Below, piece after piece: positions 42,442-51,597 of a DNA stretch of 64,000 nt. Position numbers and translations under genes: made by a program. How positions within the stretch are numbered: the stretch's first letter is position 1; each line of letters begins with the position of its first letter. The stretch spans positions 1 to 64,000 of the forward strand of contig CBIHON010000019.1 in the NCBI GenBank assembly GCA_966211965.1, given 5' to 3'. A model generated the notes under the pieces. That model was not told where the DNA came from. It saw only the letters and a list, made by a program, of their open reading frames with translations, and searched no databases. This DNA comes from CBIHON01 sp966211965. Lineage in GTDB: Bacteria > Pseudomonadota > Gammaproteobacteria > Burkholderiales > Burkholderiaceae_D.

Positions 42442-43701
42442 ATGGCTAATTATTTCGACACAAAAAATGATCCACGCAAGGCCTATACGGGCATGGCCTT
42501 GATCGCGGTTGCGGTCATCATTTTTCCTTTCATTGCCTCCAATTTCGGCAATTCGTGGGTCCGCATCATGGACTTCGCATTGTTGTACATCATGCTGGCG
42601 CTGGGTTTGAATATCGTGGTCGGCTTTGCCGGCTTGCTTGACCTAGGCTACATTGCTTTTTATGCGCTCGGTGCCTACATGACGGGTTTGCTGGCGTCAC
42701 CGCAATTCGCCGTGGTGCTGGAATCTTTCGTCAATACTTATCCGGCTATCGGCAATGCATTGCTGTGGATATTCGGGCCTGAGATCGCGAAAAACGGCAT
42801 CCACTTGTCGGTTTGGTTCATTGTGCCGCTTGGCGCTGCCCTGGCAGCAGTATTCGGTGCTTTGCTCGGCGCACCGACGCTCAAACTGCGTGGCGACTAT
42901 CTGGCGATCGTGACACTCGGCTTCGGTGAAATCATCCGCATTTTCATGAACAATCTGAATGCGCCGGTGAATATCACCAATGGTCCGCAAGGCATCAATC
43001 TCATCGATCCGATCCGCATCTTCGGTGTGTCGCTGTCCGGCGAAGCGGGTTCGAAAGCGACCGTGCATTTCGCAGGCCTTTCGATGCCTTCCGTGAACGC
43101 CTATTACTTCCTGTTCCTGGTTTTGTGCATCGGCATTATTTTCATATCGATCCGCTTGCAGAATTCGCGTCTGGGTCGTGCCTTCGTCGCAATCCGTGAA
43201 GACGAAATTGCCGCCAAGGCGATGGGCATCAACACTCGCAACATCAAGTTGCTGGCCTTTGCCATGGGCGCGTCCTTCGGTGGCGTGGCTGGCGCAATGT
43301 TCGCTGCTTTCCAGGGTTTCGTGTCGCCGGAATCGTTCTCGCTGACCGAATCGATCGCAGTGCTGTCGATGGTGGTGCTGGGAGGCATGGGTCATATCCC
43401 CGGTGTCGTGTTGGGTGGCGTTATTCTGGCCGCTTTGCCGGAAGTGCTGCGTCACGTGGTCGAACCGGTGCAACGTCAATTGTTTGGACAGGTGTTGATC
43501 GATGCCGAGGTGTTGCGCCAACTGCTGTTGGGATTGGCTATGGTGCTGATCATGCTGAATCGCCCTGCCGGTTTGTGGCCAGCGCCCAAGGCTGAGAACC
43601 GGCCTGACAGCGATCTCGACAACAGGCCCTTGCGGCCGGATGCGGATGCCGACCATCCTCAGAGAAAAAAGAAGCGTGCAATTACTGCAACTGCCGCATA
43701 A
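42442..43701 (+). CDS. livM: Branched-chain amino-acid ABC transporter permease LivM
   Basis: The 419-residue protein shows the LivM core (LGLNIVVGFAGLLDLGYIAF, FVAIREDEIAAKAMGINTRN, VLSMVVLGGMGHIPGVVLG) with about nine helices. After the core it has a charged, Arg/Lys- and Asp-rich C-terminal tail of about 40 residues (PDSDLDNRPLRPDADADHPQ then a Lys/Arg run). Partner of LivH; 8 bp before livG. Confidence 0.95.
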   Translation: MANYFDTKNDPRKAYTGMALIAVAVIIFPFIASNFGNSWVRIMDFALLYIMLALGLNIVVGFAGLLDLGYIAFYALGAYMTGLLASPQFAVVLESFVNTYPAIGNALLWIFGPEIAKNGIHLSVWFIVPLGAALAAVFGALLGAPTLKLRGDYLAIVTLGFGEIIRIFMNNLNAPVNITNGPQGINLIDPIRIFGVSLSGEAGSKATVHFAGLSMPSVNAYYFLFLVLCIGIIFISIRLQNSRLGRAFVAIREDEIAAKAMGINTRNIKLLAFAMGASFGGVAGAMFAAFQGFVSPESFSLTESIAVLSMVVLGGMGHIPGVVLGGVILAALPEVLRHVVEPVQRQLFGQVLIDAEVLRQLLLGLAMVLIMLNRPAGLWPAPKAENRPDSDLDNRPLRPDADADHPQRKKKRAITATAA

Positions 43702-43709
43702 GGAAAGCC

Positions 43710-44480
43710 ATGAGCGAACAAACCATTCTCAAAATCGCAGGCGTCAACAAGCGTTTCGGTGGCCTGCAAGCATTGTCCGAAGTCAGCGTCAAGATCCTGA
43801 AAGGGCAGATCTATGGCTTGATCGGCCCTAACGGCGCCGGTAAGACAACTTTCTTCAACGTCATCACCGGCCTGTATCAGGCCGATACCGGCTCGTTCGA
43901 GTTGGGCGGCAAGCCTTATTCGCCTTCCGCGCCGCATGAAGTTGCGAAGGCCGGTATCGCGCGGACTTTCCAGAACATCCGCCTGTTCGGCGAAATGACA
44001 GCACTCGAAAACGTGATGGTCGGACGCCATGTGCGTACCCATCAAGGCGTGCTGGGTGCGGTGCTGCACCATAAGGCAGCGCGCGAAGAAGAGGCGGGTA
44101 TCCGCAAACGTGCGATGGAGCTGCTGGATTTTGTAGGCATCGCTCAATTTGCCGAACGTACTTCGAAGTTCCTTTCCTATGGCGATCAGCGCCGTCTGGA
44201 AATCGCCCGCGCTCTTGCGACCGAACCGCAACTGCTGGCATTGGACGAGCCGGCCGCAGGGATGAACGCAACTGAGAAACTCGGCCTGCGCGAATTGCTG
44301 GTCAAGATCAAGGCCGAAGGCAAAACGATTCTGTTGATCGAACACGACGTCAAATTGGTGATGGGACTCTGTGACCGCATGACGGTTCTGGATTACGGCA
44401 AGCCGATTGCCGAAGGCGTGCCAGCCGACGTTCAAAAAAATCCGGCCGTGATCGAGGCGTATTTGGGAGGAGCTCACTAA
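43710..44480 (+). CDS. livG: Branched-chain amino-acid ABC transporter ATPase LivG
   Basis: The 256-residue ABC ATPase has Walker A GPNGAGKTT, an LSYGDQRRLEIARAL signature and Walker B LLALDEPAAGMN, as typical for LivG, plus HDVKLVMGLCDR (H-loop). It powers LivHM uptake. Its last base overlaps the first of livF. Confidence 0.95.
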   Translation: MSEQTILKIAGVNKRFGGLQALSEVSVKILKGQIYGLIGPNGAGKTTFFNVITGLYQADTGSFELGGKPYSPSAPHEVAKAGIARTFQNIRLFGEMTALENVMVGRHVRTHQGVLGAVLHHKAAREEEAGIRKRAMELLDFVGIAQFAERTSKFLSYGDQRRLEIARALATEPQLLALDEPAAGMNATEKLGLRELLVKIKAEGKTILLIEHDVKLVMGLCDRMTVLDYGKPIAEGVPADVQKNPAVIEAYLGGAH

Positions 44481-45205
44481 TGAGTGAAAATATATTGAAA
44501 GTCAGCGGCTTGAAAGTCGCCTACGGCGGGATTCAAGCGGTCAAGGGCATCGATCTGGAAGTCAACAAAGGCGAATTGATCACCTTGATCGGTGCCAACG
44601 GCGCCGGTAAGACCACCACTTTGAAGGCGATTACCGGCACGCTGCCGGAGTGCAAGGTTGAAGGAAAGATCGAATATTGCGGAGAGGCGATCAGGGGTAT
44701 CGGCTCTTTCGAATTGGTGAAGAAGAATCTGGCAATGGTGCCGGAAGGCCGGGGTGTATTCACCCGTATGTCAATCCAGGAAAACCTGCTGATGGGCGCT
44801 TACACGCGCAACGACAAGGCGGGAATCGATGCCGATATCGAAAAATGGTTCGGTGTTTTTCCACGTTTGAAAGAACGAGCAACGCAATTGGCCGGCTTGT
44901 TGTCGGGCGGTGAGCAACAGATGCTGGCGATGGCACGCGCCTTGATGAGCCATCCAAAGTTGCTGCTGCTGGACGAGCCATCGATGGGCTTGTCGCCGAT
45001 CATGGTCGAAAAGATTTTCGAGGTCGTGCGTAACGTATCGGCGCAAGGCGTGACGATTCTCCTGGTCGAGCAAAACGCCAAGCTTGCCTTGCAGGCGGCG
45101 CATCGTGGCTATGTGATGGACTCCGGTTTGATCACCATGAGCGGCAATGCAAAAGAGATGCTGGACGATCCGAAGGTGCAGGCCGCGTATTTGGGCGAAG
45201 GTTAA
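44480..45205 (+). CDS. livF: Branched-chain amino-acid ABC transporter ATPase LivF
   Basis: The 241-residue second ATPase has GANGAGKTTTLKAITG, LSGGEQQMLAMARALM, LLLLDEPSMGLSP and the LivF-type VEQNAKLALQAAHRGYV. It completes livHMGF and is followed by a strong terminator. Confidence 0.95.
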   Translation: MSENILKVSGLKVAYGGIQAVKGIDLEVNKGELITLIGANGAGKTTTLKAITGTLPECKVEGKIEYCGEAIRGIGSFELVKKNLAMVPEGRGVFTRMSIQENLLMGAYTRNDKAGIDADIEKWFGVFPRLKERATQLAGLLSGGEQQMLAMARALMSHPKLLLLDEPSMGLSPIMVEKIFEVVRNVSAQGVTILLVEQNAKLALQAAHRGYVMDSGLITMSGNAKEMLDDPKVQAAYLGEG

Positions 45206-45238
45206 TTCAGGCTCGCGACAAAGCTTGGGTCACTCAAG

Positions 45239-45278
45239 ACTGCCTTGCATGGGAAACCGGCAAGGCAGTTTTATTTTG
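45239..45278 (+). terminator. Intrinsic terminator of the liv operon
   Basis: ACTGCCTTGC (45239-45248) and GCAAGGCAGT (45260-45269) form a perfect 10-bp stem, followed by TTTATTTT. Confidence 0.9.
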
Positions 45279-45357
45279 CCGGCCGGGCTCATGTTTGCCG
45301 CTGCATTACGGTCACCATCCGCAAATGGCATAATTCACGAAACGTCAAGGAGTCCTC

Positions 45358-46053
45358 ATGCAATTTGCCTTCGTGCCATCTGCTCCCGCCGCCGTACCGG
45401 TTGCTGGCCGCAACGATTTGTTTCCAGTTCATCGGATTTATTGTGTCGGACGGAATTACGCCGAACACGCGAAGGAGATGGGGGGCACCGGCCGCGAGGC
45501 GCCGTTTTTTTTCATGAAGCCCGCCGACGCGGTACTGCCTGTGCTGCATGGCACGATCGGGGAAATGCCGTATCCCCCCATGACCAACGACTTGCATCAT
45601 GAAATAGAACTGGTGGTGGCGATCGGCAAGGGAGGTGAAAATATCCTTGCCGCCGACGCCAAACAGCACATCTGGGGTTATGCGGTCGGCCTGGATATGA
45701 CGCGGCGTGATTTGCAGGGAGCGGCGAAAAAGCAGGGCCGTCCTTGGTGTACCGGCAAAGGATTCGACCATTCCGCACCGATCGCTCCGATTCACCCAGT
45801 CGCAGATACCGGTTTGCTCACGTACGGTGCAATCCATCTGCATGTCAATGGCGTTCCGCGGCAAAAGAGCGATCTCGAGAAACTCATCTGGAATGCCGCG
45901 GAAACCATCGAACATTTGTCGAAATATTATGCCTTGCAGCCGGGTGATCTGATTTTTACCGGTACCCCGGAAGGTGTCGCTGCAGTCGAGCGTGGGGACT
46001 TGCTTGAAGGCGGGATAGACGGTTTGGGCGAACTGCGGGTGAAGATTGTTTGA
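45358..46053 (+). CDS. Fumarylacetoacetate hydrolase-family protein, probable fumarylpyruvate hydrolase
   Basis: The 231-residue FAH-fold enzyme has YCVGRNYAEHAKEMGG, FFMKPADAVLPV, the metal ligands in DLHHEIELVV and LDMTRRDLQ, and the C-terminal LIFTGTPEGVAAVERGD. The length and text suit fumarylpyruvate hydrolase (NagK-like) rather than full-length fumarylacetoacetase. A maleylacetoacetate isomerase gene follows 39 bp downstream, so the pair probably serves the gentisate or a related ring-cleavage route. Confidence 0.85.
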   Translation: MQFAFVPSAPAAVPVAGRNDLFPVHRIYCVGRNYAEHAKEMGGTGREAPFFFMKPADAVLPVLHGTIGEMPYPPMTNDLHHEIELVVAIGKGGENILAADAKQHIWGYAVGLDMTRRDLQGAAKKQGRPWCTGKGFDHSAPIAPIHPVADTGLLTYGAIHLHVNGVPRQKSDLEKLIWNAAETIEHLSKYYALQPGDLIFTGTPEGVAAVERGDLLEGGIDGLGELRVKIV

Positions 46054-46092
46054 TCGTATATTCAGGGGATGCCCTCTAAAGAGGAGGCTGAT

Positions 46093-46752
46093 ATGAAACT
46101 CTACAGTTATTTTCGTAGCTCGGCATCTTACCGGGTGCGTATTGCGTTGAACTTGAAAGGTCTCTCTTACGAGACGGTACCGGTTCATTTGCTCAAAAAC
46201 GGCGGCGAACAATTCGTCTCCGAATACCGCAAGCTCAATCCAGATGCGCTGGTGCCGGTCTTGTTTGACGACTCGGCAGTTGATACCCCTGTGTTGACGC
46301 AATCGCTCGCCATAATCGAGTACCTTGAGGAGACCCATCCCGAGCCACCTTTGCTGCCCAAAGCCGCAGGCGATCGTGCCTATGTGCGCGGTATTGCGCT
46401 ATCGATTGCATGTGAAATCCATCCGCTCAACAACTTGCGCGTACTGCGCTATCTGATGCATGAATTGAAGGTGAACGAAGAAAACAAAGACAAGTGGTAT
46501 CGACACTGGTGTGAGCAAGGATTGGCGGCAATCGAGGCAAAACTTTCCAACAACACACGGCACGGCAGATTTTGCTACGGTGATACGCCGAGCATTGCAG
46601 ATTGTTGCTTGATTCCACAAATCGCCAATGCGCAACGTCTCAATTGCGACCTGTCGGCGATGCCGATCATCATGCGCATCAATCAAAATTGTCTGGCGCT
46701 CGATGCATTTGCGAATGCGGCGCCGGCGAAGCAGCCGGATGCGGAAGGGTGA
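46093..46752 (+). CDS. maiA: Maleylacetoacetate/maleylpyruvate isomerase (zeta-class GST)
   Basis: The 219-residue zeta-GST carries YFRSSASYRVRIALNLKGL with the SSxxYRxR glutathione site, NPDALVPVL, and the ITQSLAIIEYL-type motif (QSLAIIEYLEETHP). It isomerises maleyl intermediates for the FAH-family enzyme encoded upstream. GAGGAGG before the ATG fixes the start. The C-terminus ends in an Ala/Pro-rich tail. Confidence 0.9.
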   Translation: MKLYSYFRSSASYRVRIALNLKGLSYETVPVHLLKNGGEQFVSEYRKLNPDALVPVLFDDSAVDTPVLTQSLAIIEYLEETHPEPPLLPKAAGDRAYVRGIALSIACEIHPLNNLRVLRYLMHELKVNEENKDKWYRHWCEQGLAAIEAKLSNNTRHGRFCYGDTPSIADCCLIPQIANAQRLNCDLSAMPIIMRINQNCLALDAFANAAPAKQPDAEG

Positions 46753-46823
46753 TGTCGTTCGATCGTGGCACAGCGGGGCCTCATTGCGCACGCGAGATCG
46801 GCAGTGAAGGAACTGGAGGCCTT

Positions 46824-46853
46824 GGGGCACCGCGACAATCTGCGTGGTGCCCC
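46824..46853. repeat. Stem-loop between maiA and the convergent FAA-hydrolase pseudogene
   Basis: GGGGCACC-GC and GC-GTGGTGCCCC form a strong stem with no T-run. It may be a rho-independent-like or RNA-stabilising structure between the convergent genes. Confidence 0.45.
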
Positions 46854-46866
46854 GTCGCTCCTATGG

Positions 46867-47720
46867 CCTCATTCATTCTTGCGATATTCAATTACTTTCT
46901 GATGTTGCTTGCCCAGATCCGAAATGCATAAAGTTAATTCATCGCCGGCTTGCAGGAAGCGTTGCGGCTTCATATCCACGCCTACGCCGGGCGGCGTACC
47001 GGTTGTAATGATATCGCCAGGCATCAAGTTAATGAAGCGGCTGATGTAGCTGACGATCTTCGCGACAGAAAAATCATGGTCCTGGTACTTCCCGACTGCA
47101 TGCGTTCGCCGTTCAGGTCAAGCCACATTTCGAGTTTTTGTGGTTGGGGTACTTCAACGCGTGTCACCAGCCAAGGCCCAACCGGCCCAAAGGTGTCGCA
47201 GCCTTGCCTTTGTCCCATTGGGAGCCAAGTTCGAGTTGAAAGGCGCGCTATGACACATCGTTCACCACGCAGTAGCCGGCAACGCGTTGCAGCGCATTTT
47301 TCTCGGCTATGTATCGAGTTTTCATGCCAATGACGACGCCTAGTTCGACTTCCCAATCGGTTTTCCTTGAATTCTTCGACAGCATGATCGGATCGTTGGC
47401 GCCGGACAAGCAACTGATCGCTTTCATGAACAGGATCGGCTCCTGCGGAATGGCCATTTTGGCTTCGGCCGCATGGTCGGAATAATTCAGGCCGACACCG
47501 ATGAATTTCCCTACGTCGGCGACGGGTACGCCGAAGCGCCGCTTGCCGCGAACCAGTGGCAGCGTTTCAGGGTTTATTTTGGAAAGTCTGGCAAGAGCCT
47601 TGTCAGAGAGTTGCATGCCGCTGACGTCGGCCACGATCGCGGACAAGTCGCGTAGTTGCCCGCATCGTCAATCAGGCCGGGTTTTTCTTTTCCAGAGCGG
47701 CCGTAGCGAACCAGTTTCAT
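46867..47720 (-). pseudogene. Frameshifted fumarylacetoacetate hydrolase-family gene
   Basis: The reading can be rebuilt only across several frames. MKLVRYGRSGKEKPGLIDDA starts at 47720. A shift near 47650 leads to LRDLSAIVADVSGMQ through GVGLNYSDHAAEAKMAIPQE, WEVELGVVIG and YCVVNDVS, which runs into a stop at about 47248. Another frame gives CDTFGPVGPWLVTR and LNGERMQSGSTRTMIF. A further shift near 47070 gives VSYISRFINLMPGDIITTGT and then DLGKQHQKVIEY to a stop at 46867. At least three lesions are needed, so it is non-functional. It was a two-domain FAH protein of about 280 residues, close to ureidoglycolate lyase/FahA-like enzymes. Confidence 0.85.
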
Positions 47721-47816
47721 GCAATCTCCTTGAATGGGTGAGGAGGATTAAGCGCAGATTTCTCTCACCCATGTCTCGAAGAACAAGATTTTCAAGCTGA
47801 AGGCTTGATCCGGCGA

Positions 47817-48311
47817 TCAGGGCCGGGGTGTGATGGAAACGCGCAATCTGACTCGATCACCTGGATCATACGGCATTACGCTGGTGTAACTGCGGCCATG
47901 ATATTCATAAGTCACTGCGTACCCACTGGTGCGCGATTGCCAGTGATCGACAGTGCGGCAATTGCGAACCTGTTGCTCGCCGCCGCCATTGTTGCCGTTA
48001 TTTTCAATCCGATCGCCGACAATTGCTCCGGTAATGGCACCGACCGCAGTTGCTGCGGTTCGCCCATTGCCGCCCCCTACTTGGTTGCCGAGGAGGCCTC
48101 CAGCGATGCCGCCGATGATTGCGCCACCAGCGCCGCGCGATTGAGGGGCAGGTACGTATTCGGTTCGGCATTCCTGCCGTGGTTGATTGTATTGCTCGAT
48201 CTGGGGGGTGACGCTTAACACGCGGGCAGAATCGTCGAAGTCGGCTGCATTCGCTGTCGCCAGCGCGCTTAAACAGAGAAGAGAAACGATTGTTTTGCTT
48301 GGGACCTTCAT
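47817..48311 (-). CDS. Glycine-zipper outer-membrane/periplasmic protein
   Basis: The 164-residue protein has a signal peptide (ending ATANAADF), a Gln/Arg-rich segment, and a glycine-zipper 2TM region (about 62-100: GAGGAIIGGIAGGLLGNQVG, then AATAVGAITGAIVGDRI), like the rickettsial 17-kDa antigen family. No lipobox Cys is obvious at the cleavage site. The C-terminal part (YAVTYEYHGRSYTSVM) is a beta domain. Function unknown; probably envelope structure. Confidence 0.82.
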   Translation of the reverse strand: MKVPSKTIVSLLCLSALATANAADFDDSARVLSVTPQIEQYNQPRQECRTEYVPAPQSRGAGGAIIGGIAGGLLGNQVGGGNGRTAATAVGAITGAIVGDRIENNGNNGGGEQQVRNCRTVDHWQSRTSGYAVTYEYHGRSYTSVMPYDPGDRVRLRVSITPRP

Positions 48312-48547
48312 TTGATACCTCCTTTTTTATCAGATACACCAGTAAACGCCATATGGGCTTGCAGGTGAACAAAAAAAATGTAAAAGGATGTATCCGCAGC
48401 AAGGATTCTTTTTGGCCGGTATGGTCTGCGAGCAGTGCTGCTGAGGAAAGGAAGGAAATTGTTTGATTGGAATACTGAATGAAAAACGCATCAGCACCAG
48501 AATGCCGTGTTTTTGCTTCTTCCGGAATTCTTGACTTAACGCAATAA

Positions 48548-48622
48548 TGGTCCCGCCGACAGGAATCGAACCTGTATCCCACGCTTAGGAGGCATGTGCA
48601 CTATCCATTGTGCTACGGCGAG
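48548..48622 (-). tRNA. tRNA-Arg (anticodon CCT)
   Basis: Minus-strand cloverleaf: acceptor CTCGCCG pairs with CGGCGGG (one T-G), D-arm GCAC/GTGC, anticodon arm CATGC-CTCCTAA-GCGTG with anticodon CCT, T-arm CAGG-TTCGATT-CCTG, discriminator A and an encoded CCA end. It reads AGG codons. Confidence 0.95.
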
Positions 48623-48746
48623 AGGCTTGCGCGACGAACAAACGAAGACTTGCGGTCGAGATTATAGCCCACACTTTCGAGAAGAATGGCTGCCGTTATG
48701 CGGCTATCGGTACAATGCGGGCTTCCACTCATTTTTTCAGGCATGT

Positions 48747-50660
48747 ATGGCAGTTATTTCTCTCTCAAATGCCCAACTCGCGTTCGGCCATGTTGCGTTG
48801 CTGGATCACGCGGAATTTTCTCTTGAGTCAAGCGAGCGGGTCGGCTTGATCGGGCGCAACGGCACCGGTAAATCGTCCCTGCTGAAAATCATCGCCGGCA
48901 AATCCAAGCTGGATGATGGCCTGCTCGTAATGCAACAAGGAATCAAGATTGCGTATGTTGATCAGGAACCGCATTTTTCCTCTGAAATGTCAGTATTCGA
49001 TGCGGTCGCGACAGGCATGGGTGATATGCAAGCTTTGTTGGCCGAATATGAAGCGTTGACCGGACAGTTAGGTGGAGAGCGTGATGATGAAATCATGGCG
49101 CGCATGCATGACATCCAAGTCAAACTCGATGCAGCCGATGCCTGGAGCCTCAACAACCGTGTAGAAACGACGCTGGACCGCTTGAATCTTACCAGGCATG
49201 CCTTGATGGGTACCTTATCCGGCGGGATGCAGAAGCGGGTTGCGCTGGCTTGTGCACTGGTGAGTGCACCGGATGTGCTGTTGCTCGACGAGCCGACCAA
49301 TCACCTCGACTTTACCTCGATACTTTGGCTTGAAGGTTTGCTGCGCGATTACAAAGGCAGCGTGCTTTTCATCACCCATGATCGCAGTTTTCTGGACAAT
49401 GTCGCGACTCGCATTATCGAACTGGATCGCGGCCGCTTGTTGTCTTTCCCCGGCAATTTTAGTACCTACCAGGTGCGCAAGAGCGAGTTGCTCGACATCG
49501 AAGAAATCGAAAATGCCAAGTTCGATAAATTCTTGGCGCAAGAAGAAGTCTGGATTCGCAAAGGCGTGAAAGCGCGCCGCACCCGCGACGAAGGCCGTGT
49601 CAGGCGTTTGGAGGCGCTGCGTCTCACGCGTGCTGCGCGGCGCGAACAGCAGGGGCAAGTGCGGTTGGAGGTTTCGGCCGGAGAACGTTCCGGCAAAATC
49701 GTCGCGGAACTGGAAAACGTCAGCAAGAGCTACGGTGCGAGGGCCATTGTGCGGGATTTTAGCGCGACCATTCTGCGCGGCGACAAAGTCGGCTTGATCG
49801 GTGCCAATGGTGCCGGCAAGACCACCTTGCTCAAGCTGATCCTGGGCGAAGAACAAGCGGATAGCGGGTCGATCCGCCTTGGCACCAAGCTGCAGGTTGC
49901 ATATTTTGATCAGATGCGCGCCCAACTGAACGAAGATGCCAGCTTGGCCGACACCATTGCGCCGGGTAGCGATTGGGTTGAGATCAATGGCCAGCGCAAA
50001 CATGTGATGACCTACCTCAATGATTTCCTATTTGCGCCGGAACGCGCACGTTCTCCGGTCAAATCGCTTTCCGGCGGTGAGCGCAACCGTCTGCTGCTGG
50101 CGCGTTTGTTTGCCAAGCCGGCCAATGTGCTGGTGCTGGACGAACCGACCAATGACCTCGATATCGATACGCTGGAATTGCTGGAAGAATTACTGGAAGA
50201 ATATAACGGCACGGTATTTCTGGTCAGTCACGACCGAACCTTCCTCGACAACGTGGTGACCCAAGTCATTGTCGCTGAAGGTGATGGAGTATGGCGCGAG
50301 TATATTGGCGGCTACACCGATTGGGAGCGCGTTCGTCCGGCTAGTTCGCCGACCGCAGCAACGAAGAATGCGGCCAAAACGGAAGTTAAGTCGGAACCTA
50401 AAGATGTGCCGGAGCCAGCCGTTACCAAGCAGAAAAAACTCAGTTATAAGGAGCAGCGGGATCTGGAAGCCTTGCCCGGGTTGATCGCGCAATTGGAGGC
50501 TGAGCAGAAAATGATTTCCGAAAAATTGGCCGATCCCGAACTCTATAAGAAGCCGACCGATGAAGTGCAGCGGCTCAACCAGCGTTTTGCTGAAATCGAT
50601 ATTCTGCTATTGGAAAATCTCGAAAAATGGGAAGTGATTGAGGCAAAGGCGAAGGGGTGA
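48747..50660 (+). CDS. uup: ABC-F family ATPase, Uup-like
   Basis: The 637-residue soluble protein has two ABC cassettes (GRNGTGKSS, LSGGMQKR, LLLDEPTNHLDF; and GANGAGKTT, LSGGERNR, LVLDEPTNDLDID), a linker between them, and a C-terminal coiled-coil domain (about 560-637) with the ELEALPGLIAQLEAEQK-type helix that in Uup binds DNA. ABC-F members act at the ribosome; Uup also affects transposon excision. The ATG at 48747 starts MAVISLSNAQ; an upstream frame overlaps the tRNA and is rejected. Confidence 0.93.
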   Translation: MAVISLSNAQLAFGHVALLDHAEFSLESSERVGLIGRNGTGKSSLLKIIAGKSKLDDGLLVMQQGIKIAYVDQEPHFSSEMSVFDAVATGMGDMQALLAEYEALTGQLGGERDDEIMARMHDIQVKLDAADAWSLNNRVETTLDRLNLTRHALMGTLSGGMQKRVALACALVSAPDVLLLDEPTNHLDFTSILWLEGLLRDYKGSVLFITHDRSFLDNVATRIIELDRGRLLSFPGNFSTYQVRKSELLDIEEIENAKFDKFLAQEEVWIRKGVKARRTRDEGRVRRLEALRLTRAARREQQGQVRLEVSAGERSGKIVAELENVSKSYGARAIVRDFSATILRGDKVGLIGANGAGKTTLLKLILGEEQADSGSIRLGTKLQVAYFDQMRAQLNEDASLADTIAPGSDWVEINGQRKHVMTYLNDFLFAPERARSPVKSLSGGERNRLLLARLFAKPANVLVLDEPTNDLDIDTLELLEELLEEYNGTVFLVSHDRTFLDNVVTQVIVAEGDGVWREYIGGYTDWERVRPASSPTAATKNAAKTEVKSEPKDVPEPAVTKQKKLSYKEQRDLEALPGLIAQLEAEQKMISEKLADPELYKKPTDEVQRLNQRFAEIDILLLENLEKWEVIEAKAKG

Positions 50661-50690
50661 TGTTTTTGGCTCAGGCCGAGCGGGAATGTT

Positions 50691-51530
50691 TCAATCCGTC
50701 CGTTTGCCTGCTTCACGTAGTTCGGGCAATTTGCTGCGCAATGTCTCCGCATCCGATGAGTACGGGCGCTCGGCCAGATAAGCCTCCAAATCCTGCAATG
50801 CTGCTTGCGGATACTTCAGGTTTGCGTAGGCCAAACCACGGTCGCGTCGCTCGGTAATTTCATTCGGTAGCAAAATCACCAGGCGCTCCTGTACGCCCAG
50901 TAAGCGCTGCCACTGCTGATTTTCGACAAACAGGGCTTTTAAATTGTGCAGCATGCGCACCAGGATCTCGCGGGGCTGTGCCGCTTGCAGATAAGCTGCA
51001 AGCGGCATTTCGCTTGAGTAGGCGTGCTGGGGTATGTAAGGCTCCAAGCGTTCCTCCAGATCTTCGCGCGACAAGCTTGCTCCATTGAATGGATCGAGAA
51101 TGACATCGCCGGATTGGACCGACAGCTTCATCAAAAAATGGCCGGGGAAGGAAATTCCCTTCACGTCCAAGCCGATTTGTTGTGCCACTTCCATATACAC
51201 TACGGCCAGTGAAATCGGGATGCCGCGACGTGTAGCGATCACGCAATGCACATAGCTGTTCTCTGGGGCGTAGTAGTCGTTGACATTGCCGGCGAAGCCT
51301 AGCTCGCGATAAAAAAAGTGATTGAGCATGCGCAGTTTCTGGACATGCGATGCGTCGGATGGGAGGCGCTGCCGCAGCTTCGCGGCGAGCATATCGACTT
51401 CGGCTTGCGTGGCACTCAGGTCGAGTTGAGGATCGGCATCCTGTGCGAGCACCAGCGCGGCCTCAAAAAGCGGAATGCAATCGTCTTGTTGCACCAGCGA
51501 GGCGAAGTAGTCGAGAGATTTAATCATCAT
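50691..51530 (-). CDS. SirB1/transglutaminase-like protein with TPR tail
   Basis: The 279-residue protein shows the SirB1 core (HVQKLRMLNHFFYRELGFAG, YAPENSYVHCVIATRRGIPI, GISFPGHFLMKLSV), with Cys and His in positions of a degenerate transglutaminase fold, and a C-terminal TPR-like part (LGVQERLVILLPNEITERRD). Homologues commonly neighbour murJ, as here (67 bp downstream of murJ). Function unclear. Confidence 0.87.
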   Translation of the reverse strand: MMIKSLDYFASLVQQDDCIPLFEAALVLAQDADPQLDLSATQAEVDMLAAKLRQRLPSDASHVQKLRMLNHFFYRELGFAGNVNDYYAPENSYVHCVIATRRGIPISLAVVYMEVAQQIGLDVKGISFPGHFLMKLSVQSGDVILDPFNGASLSREDLEERLEPYIPQHAYSSEMPLAAYLQAAQPREILVRMLHNLKALFVENQQWQRLLGVQERLVILLPNEITERRDRGLAYANLKYPQAALQDLEAYLAERPYSSDAETLRSKLPELREAGKRTD

Positions 51531-51597
51531 ATGTGATCATCATATAGCCAGGATGTCACCAGATAAAGGGTAAGGTTGGGTGGCTGCGGCCGACACC

